Shown piece after piece: positions 28,766-37,369 of a stretch of DNA of 64,000 nucleotides (positions are counted from its first letter, which is position 1; each line of letters starts with the position of its first letter). The notes beneath the pieces are model-generated. The model saw only the letters and a program-made list of their open reading frames with translations, had not been told where the DNA came from and did no database searches. The position numbers and the translations under genes are program-made. The stretch is taken from contig NZ_CP099567.1 of assembly GCF_022530855.2 (NCBI RefSeq), positions 2,480,001 to 2,544,000 on the forward strand, in the 5' to 3' direction. This DNA is from Candidatus Vondammii sp. HM_W22 (GTDB lineage: Bacteria > Pseudomonadota > Gammaproteobacteria > Chromatiales > Chromatiaceae).

Positions 28766-29244
28766 ATATACCTCCTTCGGCATCAAGACTAATTTCAGGA
28801 ACCCTTCCCTTATTTTGATTATCTTTGGCGTAATGATGCTGGCACCAAAGCTGATCCCTCAATCACCAACTGAACTGGAGCAGTCCCAAGCAAACGATGA
28901 TACCAGCACACCGGCACTGGACACCCAAGCGCCGGATAAATCCTTCGTCCAAGCCGAAATCAAACGACTGGCGGTTGTTGACTCGTTCAACCAATCCTCC
29001 CGGCCACAATAACCTCTACCTGAACCCAACCCCGCTATCTTAGCCGCAACAGAACCGACAGTTCGGGAGACGCCTGAAGTGACAACAATACAGGCCGAGC
29101 TCAGTATTCCAACAATAAACATCGAGAAACCTGCCGCCATTTCCCATTTCCCATTTCCCATTTCCCATTTCCCATTTCAACAGGCTATCAGGGAATTCAC
29201 CACCGACTTCATCGTAAATTTTCGGCACTTGATTGTAAACTGAA
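28766..29244 (+). pseudogene. 5'-truncated gene remnant of unknown family
   Basis: One frame runs in from the IS5 boundary: a hydrophobic stretch NPSLILIIFGVMMLAPKLIP, a polar linker, DKSFVQAEIKRLAVVDSFNQ, a TAA at about 29010, and then in the same frame PLPEPNPAILAATEPTVRET and AELSIPTINIEKPAA. It next passes through the heptamer repeat at 29137 and stops at about 29242. This looks like the membrane-anchor and proline-rich linker of a larger protein. I cannot name it. The stretch 29245-29481 shows no gene. Confidence 0.4.
29137..29178 (+). repeat. 7-base tandem repeat (ccatttc) x6
   Basis: Six consecutive copies of a CCATTTC heptamer. Because 7 is not a multiple of 3, copy-number change would shift the frame of any gene read through it. 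Confidence 0.92.
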
Positions 29245-29481
29245 GGTTCTCGCTCCAGAAATTGAAGGCGGCGTTCCCGCTGCCAACGCACTGGGGAGCG
29301 CCATATCCATGCCTTCGCAAACATCCGCAGGGCGCTATTGATAACTTGCATCGAATGCAGCAAAACTCAATCGGTACTTCAACGCAACCAACTTCCCATA
29401 ATCCGGAAACCTTCTGCCTTTTACCTTTAAATCAACCCGATAAACCTTTACTCTTAATGGTAATGGAGTCTGGAGATATTC

Positions 29482-29814
29482 ATGTCACAAGATTGCAGTT
29501 ATAACGAACTCTATCCCCTACAGGTGCTCGACGACAGTATGGAACCCGAGTTTCCGGAGAAGTGCGTGCTGGTAATCGAACCCTCTCAGGTGTGCGCCAG
29601 TGGTGCCTATGTGATTGTCAGCGTCGATGGCGAGCGCTGGTTTCGTCAATTCATCCGGGAGGATGACGGCAGTGAACGGCTGATCGCGGTTAACGATAAC
29701 TATCCGGCCATTGGCCTGAAACAGGACAATTACCAGATTGAAGGCGTCATCATCCAGCGAAACAGAAAACACTACAAACCCTATGAACCAAACAACGGCG
29801 AGCCTCTCCAATAA
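29482..29814 (+). CDS. S24/LexA-like domain protein lacking the usual lysine
   Basis: 110-residue stand-alone S24-type domain. The serine motif is LDDSMEPEFPEKCVLVIEP (Ser19 region), and the strand pattern GAYVIVSVDGERWFRQF matches the part of LexA/UmuD-type peptidases that carries the catalytic lysine. Here that position appears to be arginine (WFRQF for V-KRL). No DNA-binding domain is attached. GGAG at 29472-29475 supports the ATG at 29482. The gene ends three bases before the adaptor gene of an RND efflux system, so it was probably its first cistron. It may be a non-proteolytic or differently regulated relative; function unknown. Confidence 0.8.
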   Translation: MSQDCSYNELYPLQVLDDSMEPEFPEKCVLVIEPSQVCASGAYVIVSVDGERWFRQFIREDDGSERLIAVNDNYPAIGLKQDNYQIEGVIIQRNRKHYKPYEPNNGEPLQ

Positions 29815-29817
29815 GCC

Positions 29818-30922
29818 ATGTGCCACTCACGCCTTCCGGTATTGCTGTTTACTGGCCTTCTGATCCTCCTGCTCAGTGGCTGCAGTGAAAAACCGACTGC
29901 CGGGCCTTCCGGGAAAAAGCGCTCTGGTACAGAGCATCTGGTAGAGATGGTCGTGGTCAGTCCAGAGCAGGTCAGCAGTGCCCACGAGCGGACTGGCAGC
30001 CTCAGGGCGAGGCGCATCGTACGCATTCACAATCAGGAAGAGGGGCGCATCACCAGCATACCCTTCTTTGAAGGTGATGCCATAGCAAGCGGTGACACCC
30101 TGGTCCGACTTGAAGATGCCATGCTCAGGGCCCAGCTGGATAAAGCCAGGGCAACCACCCGGCAAGCTCAGCTCGACCTGAAGCGGATAGGTGATTTGGT
30201 AAAAAAACGTGTCGCTTCAGATGATGAGCAGGCCCGTGCCCGCACTGCACTCGATGTGGCCAAAGCTGAACAGAAACTGCTGGATATCCGCCTGAGCTAT
30301 ACCCGCATTACCGCCCCCTTCTCGGGGGTTATCAGCGAACGCAATATGGAACCCGGGGACCTGGCCCCGAAAAACAGTCATCGGCTGACATTGACGGACC
30401 CTGATTCCCTAGTGACTGAGATACACGTCTCTGAACTGCTGCTCCCCCACCTCAAGCGTGGCGATCCTGTTACGGTAGGCATAGATGCTCTGGGCAACCT
30501 CCCCGTCTCCGGAAAGATACAGCGGATACATCCCGAACTTGATCAAGCCACCCGCCAGGGTGTAGTGGAAATCGCCCTCACCCATATTCCCGAGGGAGCA
30601 AAGGCGGGACAATTCGTCAGAATAACCTTTAAAACAGCCCAGGTGGAACGCATTCTGCTGCCCTTTGCCGCAGTCAGGCGTGACCGTGACGGTGAATTTG
30701 TCTACCGGCTGAATGAGAAACGCCAGGCCCTCCGTACACCGGTCCGCAGCGGTAATTCGTATAGCCGATAAAATAGAGATTACCCAAGGTCTGGAGCCAG
30801 GCCAGCAGGTCATCAGCCGGGGATTTTTGGGACTAACCGAGGGAAAAAAGGTCAAACCGGTGAATGCCAATAAAACAGCCCTGACCTCCATGGTGAAAAA
30901 ACCAACTCCAGACAACCAATGA
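29818..30922 (+). pseudogene. RND efflux periplasmic adaptor lipoprotein, frameshifted
   Basis: Adaptor (membrane-fusion) subunit that would link an inner-membrane RND pump to the outer membrane. It has a lipoprotein signal with lipobox LSGC (Cys22), the first lipoyl half (RIVRIHNQEEGRITSIPFFE), a helical hairpin (about 95-150, QAQLDLKRIGDLVKKRVASD) and the second lipoyl half (TRITAPFSGVISERNMEPGD), then the beta-barrel. At about 30745 a one-base shift ends the frame early (..TPVRSGNSYSR). The lost end is read in the next frame (IRIADKIEITQGLEPGQQVI, then RGFLGLTEGKKVKPVN) to 30922. The true stop overlaps the permease ATG (ATGA). Confidence 0.88.
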
Positions 30923-33900
30923 GCAAACCAAACAAAGCCATCGGCCGCGGCCTCGCAAGCTGGTCTATCCACCACCCCATCGGTGTTGTGATGATCACAC
31001 TCGCGGTGATGATTTTAGGCGTTTTTGCACTGGACCGGCTGAATATCGGCCTTTTACCCCAGCTTATTTATCCGGATATCCGGGTACGTATCATCGATCC
31101 GGGCGTCCCCGCCACCATCATGGAAGATGAGGTAACCCGCCAATTGGAGGAACAACTGGCGATTACCGAAGATGCCATCCATGTGGAGTCTCAAACCGCT
31201 GAAGGGCGCAGCGCCGTCTCCCTCTCCTTTGCCTACGGCAAGGATATCGACGTTGCACTGCGCGACGCCAGTACCCGACTGGACCGTGCCAAACGTTTTC
31301 TGCCCGACACCATTGAACCGCCGGTCATCTACAAGCGCGATCCATCCCAGCTCCCAGTGGCGGAATATGTCATCAGTTCGGCCCTGCGGGACCCGGTAGA
31401 ACTGCGCAGCTGGGTGGATTACAGCCTGGGTAAATGGCTATTGAATATTCATGGAGTGGCAGCGGCTGAAGTGGGTGGCGGCCTTGTTCGTGAGATTCAG
31501 GTGTTGGTGGACCAGGATCGTCTGGTGGGTATAGGCCTGGATATACTGGATATCGCCGATGCTCTGGAAGAGGGGAATAAAGAGACACCGGCAGGCCGCC
31601 TGATTATGCAGCAGGGCGAGATCAGCGGCCGCACAGCAGGCCGCTTCATTAATATGGAAGAGATCATCAATCTGCCGATTATCCTGAATTCGGACAGTGG
31701 ATCGCCAGCCCGGCTGATTCATCTCAGTGAGGTGGCCCAGGTTATTGACGGCGCCGAAGAGGAGCCCTGCGCATTCGCCTGAACGGCCTGCCGGGGATCA
31801 AGCTTTCAATTCAAAAGCAGGCCAGTGCAAATACCGTCACAGTGGTCGATGCGGTCAATAAATAGCTGGCTGAGCTGGAGGCGAACAACCTGATTCCGGA
31901 CGATATTGAGATTCACAGTGTCGGCGACGAAGCCCGTTATGTCAGACGCTCGCTGAACAATGCGATAACCGCAGCCAGCAGCGGCGCCCTGCTGGCCATG
32001 CTGGTGGTCTATATCTTCCTCGGTAGCCTGCGGCGCACCCTGATCATCGGCAACGCTATCCCCATCGCCATTCTGGTCACCTTTATTCTCATGGCCGGCG
32101 GCGGCCTGACCCTCAATATTATGACCCTGGGTGGCCTTGCTCTGGGTATAGGCATGCTGGTGGACAGCACGATTGTGATGCTGGAGAACATCTACCGGCA
32201 TCAGCGTGAAGGTGAGGCACCGGAGAGTGCATCACGGTTGGCTGCCAGCGAGGTTAACAGTACTATTGTCGCCTCCACCTCGACCAATCTTGCGGCAGTG
32301 CTACCGTTCCTGTTTATCACCGGCCTTTCAAAGAGCTGATTTTTACCATCTCAGCCGCCATTGTCGCCGCCATGCTGGTGGCGTTGACCCTGGTGCCGGC
32401 CCTGGCCGGGCATATCCCGGTCGGGCGTGAAGGCATGCTGAGACGTTCTATCAACCGGGCAATCGAGGCACTGCAGAACGGCTATGCATGGCTGCTCAGC
32501 TGGCTGATCAAGGCGCCCTGGCTGATCATCATCATCTTCATTGGCGGATTGGCGATTACCGCACCCCAACTGCTGGAGAGTAAGCAGATATTCCTGCCGC
32601 GGATGGATGAGGGACGGGTCTACGTCAGCATAACGGCTGACCGCGGCACCAACGTGGCGTACATGAACACCCTGACCGAAAAGATAGAAAAAATTCTTGC
32701 CGCCGAGCCAGAGGTGGAGACCCTGTTTACCACCGTCGGCGGCCATGTCTTCGGCCGTTCTCAGCACGAGTCACCAAACCGCGCTAGTATTAAAGTCCAG
32801 CTCAAACCAAAACAGCAGCGCAGTGGCATCAGCAGTCAGCAATGGATTGAAAAGATGCAGAAAAAGGTGGCAAAGGCGCAATTGGCAGGGGTGAGAATCC
32901 GCATGCGCAGTGCCGGCATCCGGGGGATCAGCCTGAACCGCAGCGACGATGACTTTGCCTTGCGGATAAAAGGGCCTGATCTGGCAGTGCTGGAAAAAAT
33001 TGCAGGGCGGGTACTGGAACAACTGAAAGAGGTTAAGGGCCTACGCAATCTGCAGCACTCCGCGGAGACCAAGAATCAGGAGATCTCCATCCAGGTTGAC
33101 CGGGAACGCGCTGCGGGTTACGGACTCTCCCTGGCCGATGTGGGCAAGGCGGTACGTTTTGCCCTCCAGGGCAACAACATTACCGATTTCATCGCCGATG
33201 ACCGCTCTATCGATATCATGCTTCGTCTGAACCGGGATGATATTGCCAATCCGGCAGATATAGAGGAGATCATTCTGCTCAACCAGAACTCACAACGGGT
33301 CCCGGTACGGTTGTCGGATTTCGCCAAGGTGGCGATCGTCCCAACACCCTCTGCCATTATGCGCGACCGCCAGCAGCGCATTGTGGAGGTGACAGCCTCC
33401 CTTATCGGGGATATCACCCTGACCGAGGCGATCGAGTCCGCTGATGCCTCGCTGGAGAGTCTGGAGGTCCCCAAGGGGTATAGGATTTACGAAGCGGGCA
33501 ATCTGGAGACCCTGCAGGAAGGCCGGGACGTCAGCAGACAACTGCTGGGACTGGCGCTGTTCCTGGTTTTTGTGATGATGGCGGTGCAGTATGAATCTCT
33601 GCGCAATCCACTGGTGATTATCCTCAGTGTCCCCTTTGCCATTATCGGGGTAACGCTTGGGCTGGAGTTTACCGGTCTGCCGCTCTCTATGCCGGTCTGG
33701 CTCGGCATGATCATGCTGGCCGGTATCGTGGTCAACAACGCCATTGTGCTGGTGGAGTATATCGATATAAAACGAAATCAGGGACTGGCTCTCATCGAGG
33801 CCGTCATCGAAGCCGCCCGCCTGCGCATCCGCCCTATTCTGATGACCACATTGACGACCGTGGTTGGTATGTTGCCCCTGGCACTGGCCTTGGGCGAAGG

Positions 33901-34015
33901 CTCTGAAATGCTGCAACCCCTGGCGGTGACTATCGTCTCCGGGCTACTCTTCTCCACCCTGGTCAGCCTGATTCTAGTTCCTTCCGTCTATCGCATTCTA
34001 TATTCTGATAGCTAG
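30919..34015 (+). pseudogene. RND efflux permease (HAE1/AcrB-like), three lesions
   Basis: About 1030 codons of an RND pump. The N-terminus (SWSIHHPIGVVMITLAVMIL, first helix), porter domain (ALRDASTRLDRAKRFLPDTI), helix-4 region (TLGGLALGIGMLVDSTIVML with one Asp where AcrB has two) and C-terminal helices (MPVWLGMIMLAGIVVNNAIV; RPILMTTLTTVVGMLPLALA) are clear. Lesions: a one-base deletion at about 31762 (EEEPCAFA-stop instead of EERLRIRLNG), an in-frame TAG at about 31864 (VNK-stop-LAELE), and a shift at about 32330 (ITGL to FKELIFTISAA). No outer-membrane partner gene is nearby. Together with the adaptor, the whole pump is dead. Confidence 0.9.
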
Positions 34016-34110
34016 AAAGCTGTCAGGAAACAATCAAGAAAACACGACTTTCGTGTAGGTTAAGCTGAGGCACGAAGCCAGACGAAACAACCCCCTACCC
34101 ACCAAAACAG

Positions 34111-34138
34111 AAACAAAGAAACAAAGAAACAAAGAAAG
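34111..34138 (+). repeat. 8-base tandem repeat (aaacaaag) x3
   Basis: Three perfect AAACAAAG units followed by AAAG, in the spacer after the RND permease remnant. Confidence 0.85.
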
Positions 34139-34257
34139 AAAAGGATATAAATACCTTAATAGCTACCTGGCTTTATGATCTACGACCGGTCAAGGAGAAT
34201 GATATTCTCGCCCATGGACGATGAGTTATAGTCAAATCTGGTGTTTAGCCAGTTGAA

Positions 34258-34421
34258 TCAAGCGGCGACCTGATCGACTCTTGCTACCTCAACACCCTCT
34301 TTAAATTTGATTCCGGTTATCACCTTCGCCAGATAATCGAAACCCCGTAATCGTCTCCACGTCTTCTCGGCACACAGGCCGAGTTTGAACATCATGTGTA
34401 GCACGCCGTCACGCGATAGGA
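34258..34421 (-). pseudogene. IS256-family (second subgroup) transposase C-terminal fragment
   Basis: The minus strand reads SRDGVLHMMFKLGLCAEKTW, then RRLRGFDYLAKVITGIKFKE and ends VDQVAA-stop at 34258. It corresponds to the last ~55 codons of the transposase type seen decayed at 26190-27328 and shows the normal C-terminus missing there. No upstream part is present. Confidence 0.8.
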
Positions 34422-34622
34422 ACGCCTAGTTCGATGGCGGATTGAGTTATAACTCAATGGGCCCCCAATCTAGCCGCAGATACGCAGGCAGCTACAGCTC
34501 CATTTTTTGGAGCCTTCATCGCTTCTGCTCCATCCACTATTTACCTCTTGCGTTTATGCCTAAAGACCCATAGCGCCGCTATCACCGAAAATAAAAGTGG
34601 AGCTATTGTTTTAGCGCTTGCA

Positions 34623-34643
34623 CGAATAGCGAATAGCGAATAG
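34623..34643 (+). repeat. 7-base tandem repeat (cgaatag) x3
   Basis: Three perfect CGAATAG units in spacer DNA. Confidence 0.85.
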
Positions 34644-34730
34644 CACAAAATCACGTAGCTTTTATTTTCCAGTGCATAGCCTTGTTATATTTTTGTTACG
34701 TGTAACACACTAATGCAACTTGCTAAAGTT

Positions 34731-34984
34731 TTAACTCTGATCGTATTTAACACGAAACAATATGCTTTCATCAACATGCTCAAAATCTTTCCCATAAATA
34801 TGTAAAGATGTAACTTCATGATAATTAAGCTCACAATCTTTAACTGATAAATTAATTCTAAATGCTTTTGTTTTTGCTTTTTCTAGCATGAACGGTGATT
34901 GAACAATACCAAACGTATCACTACCTGCTTTAGCCTCTACATTAAACATACTTTCACCATTATCTTCTTGGTATTTTCCGCCAG
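34731..34984 (-). pseudogene. Unknown protein, N-terminus removed by IS3
   Basis: An open frame of about 84 codons runs from the IS3 boundary (GGKYQEDNGESMFNVEAKAG) through SDTFGIVQSPFMLEKAKTKA and CELNYHEVTSLHIYGKDFEH to a stop at 34731. No recognised family. The composition is AT-richer than the flanking RND genes, suggesting foreign origin. The rest of the gene is not on the other side of the IS (which is a plus-strand hsdS), so the 5' part has been deleted. A shorter internal start at 34949 exists but is probably not real. Confidence 0.5.
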
Positions 34985-35058
34985 TGACCTTTCCCCCAGA
35001 AATAGAGCCATGATAAGGATGAGATTTCCAATTAGTCTGTGTATTAGGAGATCTCAGG

Positions 35059-35325
35059 ATGAAGAAGAAGCGTTACAGAGAAGAGCAAATTATTGGTGCC
35101 ATCAAGCAGCATGAGTCAGGGGTAAAAGTTGATGACATTTGTCGTCAGTTCGGCATTTCAACCGGGTGTTTTTATAACTGGCGAAGCAAATACGCCGGGA
35201 TGGATGTCTCAGAAGCCAAACGGCTCAAAGAGCTTGAAAGCGAAAACAACAAGCTTAAGAAGTTACTTGCCGAGAAAATGCTTGAAGCTGAGGCGATGAA
35301 GGATGTGCTCTCAAAAAAGTGGTAA
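35059..35325 (+). CDS. IS3 OrfA
   Basis: 88-residue helix-turn-helix subunit (IICRQFGIS-type recognition region, FYNWRSKYAG) with a C-terminal leucine zipper (KELESENNKLKKLLAEKMLE). It ends KDVLSKKW. The last codons contain the slippage site at 35313-35319, so part of the product is fused to OrfB. Confidence 0.93.
   Translation: MKKKRYREEQIIGAIKQHESGVKVDDICRQFGISTGCFYNWRSKYAGMDVSEAKRLKELESENNKLKKLLAEKMLEAEAMKDVLSKKW
35313..35319 (+). other. -1 programmed frameshift site AAAAAAG
   Basis: A AAA AAG heptamer at the orfA/orfB overlap, the standard slippery sequence of IS3 elements. Slippage yields the OrfAB transposase. OrfB alone would start at GTG 35319. I did not resolve a downstream pseudoknot by eye. 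Confidence 0.8.
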
Positions 35326-36137
35326 AGCCTGCTGATAGAAAACAAATCGTGAGCTACCTTAAGTCGCGGTTCAAATTAAGTGAGCGTAGAGCTTGCCAAT
35401 TAGTAGGCTTAAGTAGAACCGCTTTTCGGTACGTTACTCAATGGGGAAAAGATGAGCCTCTACGCAAACGGTTACTTGAGCTGGCAAAAAAGCATCCGAG
35501 TTATGGTTATTTGTTTTTACATGGCCTCCTGAGAGGAGAGGGGCTTGTGAAAAACAAGAAGCGGACCTACCGAGTCTATAACGAAGAAGGTTTTCAAGTG
35601 AGGACTAAAAAACGCAAGAAGATAATACGACCAAGAATGCCAACGATTATGCCCATTGGTAAAAATATACGCTGGTCAATGGATTTTGTCAGTGATCAGT
35701 TGGCTAATGGTCGCCGCTTTCGAGTATTTAATGTGATTGATGATTACTCAAGAGAAGTTATTGGCCAGCTCTCTGACTTCTCGATCAATGGTCACCAGGT
35801 CGCTCGTTTTTTAACTCAGGTGATTGAGCTAAGGAGCGCTCCGGATCAAATAATCTGCGACAACGGTACTGAGTTTACTAGCAAGGCGATGTTCTACTGG
35901 CAAAAAGAAAGTGGCGTTAAGCTAGGTTTTATTCAGCCAGGTAAGCCTACTCAGAATGCGTTTGTAGAAAGCTTAAACGGTAAATTCAGAAATGAATGCT
36001 TAAATCAGCATTGGTTCAGGTCCATTGATGACGCTAGACATGAAATTGATCAATGGCGAGAGCACTACAATCACGTGCGGCCTCATAGCGCATTAAATTA
36101 TTTGTCACCTGTGGCCTTTGTGAATAGGGCCGCTTAG
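35319..36137 (+). CDS. IS3 OrfB transposase (catalytic)
   Basis: 272-residue catalytic part with an N-terminal HTH_21-type region (SLGLSRTAFRYVTQW-like; KHPSYGYLFLHGLLRGEG) and the rve integrase core. The DDE residues sit in RWSMDFVSDQL, ICDNGTEFTSKAMFYW and TQNAFVESLNGKFRNECLNQ. It ends with RPHSALNYLSPVAF, the family's usual C-terminus. Complete and uninterrupted, unlike copy 1. Functional transposase requires frameshifting from orfA. Confidence 0.95.
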   Translation: MVKPADRKQIVSYLKSRFKLSERRACQLVGLSRTAFRYVTQWGKDEPLRKRLLELAKKHPSYGYLFLHGLLRGEGLVKNKKRTYRVYNEEGFQVRTKKRKKIIRPRMPTIMPIGKNIRWSMDFVSDQLANGRRFRVFNVIDDYSREVIGQLSDFSINGHQVARFLTQVIELRSAPDQIICDNGTEFTSKAMFYWQKESGVKLGFIQPGKPTQNAFVESLNGKFRNECLNQHWFRSIDDARHEIDQWREHYNHVRPHSALNYLSPVAFVNRAA

Positions 36138-36185
36138 AATGAATTATCTCATCCAAGTCTTGGTATTAAGATGGGGGGAAGGTCA

Positions 36186-37168
36186 GTTATGGGCACAATA
36201 GGCCGCACGATAGTTGTTCCGCCAGAATGCTCTGGCTGGAATGTGAACAGAGCACTAGCAGTTATGAAGCTAGGAGATGAGTTAGACTCTGATTATTTCT
36301 GTGTTTATCTAAAGTCACCTTATATTAACAATAAGCTTATTGAGCAAAGCATTGGATCAGCGCAAAAGCGTATTAATCTGAAGGATCTCAAGAAATATAG
36401 GATCGTTATTCCGGAAATTATCGAGCAAATCAAAATCGCCCAAATCCTCTCCACCTGGGACAAGGCCATTGAAACCACCGAAAAGCTGATCGAAAATAGC
36501 AAGGCGCAAAAAAAGGCGCTGATACAGCAACTGCTGACGGGGAAGAAGCGGTTTCCGGGGTTTAAAAAGGAATTTAGACGTCTACATATTAGGGATATCG
36601 CGGATATTGATAAAGAATCACTCGGCAATAAGACTTCACCAAGCTTTAAATTCAGATACATTTCACTCTCAGACGTAGACCTAGGAGAAATTTCAGATGT
36701 TTTGAGGGGATATCAGTACAAGGATGCACCTTCACGAGCAAGGCGAGTAGTTAGCGATGGTGATATCTTAATGTCAACTGTAAGACCGAAATCTTAAGGC
36801 CTTCGCAAAGGTTGGGTCCGCATCTGGAGATTGTGTTGCATCAACTGGCTTTGCAGTATTAACACCAAAGCCAGAGTTTGATGGGGATTATTTATACCAT
36901 TACTTGTTCAGTTCGCATATTGCCGGACAACTGCACGCTTTAGTTGTTGGATCAAGCTATCCAGCCATTAACTCTTCAGATGTGAAGGGGCTTGCTGTGT
37001 ATTGCCCAAATGAGAAAGAACAAAAAGTAATATCTTCTGTGCTAAAATAGGAATGAAAGGACTGTACATAATCTTGGAATGCAATTAGCACGATTAAGGA
37101 GTGAAAAAAAAGCCCTTATGCAACAACTCCTCACCGGAAAACGCCGTGTGAAGTTGGATAAGAGGTAA
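36186..37168 (+). pseudogene. hsdS: Type I restriction specificity subunit HsdS, truncated and frameshifted
   Basis: HsdS gives sequence specificity to type I restriction-modification enzymes through two target-recognition domains. The 5' part is missing at the IS3 edge; the frame enters in the first recognition domain (MGTIGRTIVVPPECSGWNVN). It passes the central conserved helices (TWDKAIETTEKLIENSKAQK and LIQQLLTGKKRFPGF) into the second domain. At about 36795 an extra T ends the frame (RPKS-stop); the next frame continues KAFAKVGSASGDCVASTGFA and SSYPAINSSDVKGL. A further break near 37049 precedes the final KKALMQQLLTGKRRVKLDKR, stop 37168. Confidence 0.88.
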
Positions 37169-37195
37169 GTTCTCATTAACACCGTGCAGATGTTT

Positions 37196-37317
37196 GCGAG
37201 AGGGTATGTAGATGCCATTTCCAGAAGTGTTGGCGTGTTGGCGGCAGGGATGCGCCTTCAAGCGTACAGGGATGTATTTACAGCGTCTCCTGGAAGTGGC
37301 ATCTACATATCCTCCTG
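37196..37317. repeat. Imperfect 24-base inverted repeat between hsdS and hsdR remnants
   Basis: Left arm GTATGTAGATGCCATTTCCAGAAG-like at 37204-37227 and right arm CTCCTGGAAGTGGCATCTACATAT-like at 37287-37310 are inverted copies with few mismatches, separated by about 59 bases. The arms extend weakly outward (gcgagagg / cctcctgc). It could form a long hairpin; the shape suggests a REP/MITE-like unit. Confidence 0.7.
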
Positions 37318-37369
37318 CATGGACTTTTAGAGAACTTACGATAAGAGCGAAATCGACGAGGATTCAGCG

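Larger units (their letters stand above)
34016..34730. other. Gene-free stretch with small repeats and an IS256 scrap
   Basis: Holds two short tandem arrays (AAACAAAG x3 at 34111-34138; CGAATAG x3 at 34623-34643) and the IS256 fragment at 34258-34421. I see no intact gene and no clear terminator behind the dead pump genes. Confidence 0.6.
34985..36185 (+). mobile_element. IS3-family (IS407-like) element, copy 2, intact
   Basis: 1201 bases from TGACCTTTCCCCCAGAAATA (34985) to ..GGGGGGAAGGTCA (36185), the same length as copy 1 at 6776-7976. Both orfA and orfB are open and overlap at an A6G slippage site. The flanks (ccag / gtta) show no target duplication, and the left and right neighbours are fragments of unrelated genes, which suggests an IS-linked deletion or rearrangement after insertion. 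Confidence 0.93.

Noticed and set aside
28859-29363. Minus-strand frames reading a repeated GNGKWEM-type peptide
   Set aside because: The peptide is simply the translation of the heptamer repeat at 29137; no sign of a real protein.
29482-29814. Calling the S24-like protein a LexA or phage repressor
   Set aside because: There is no DNA-binding domain and the lysine of the Ser-Lys dyad seems to be replaced.
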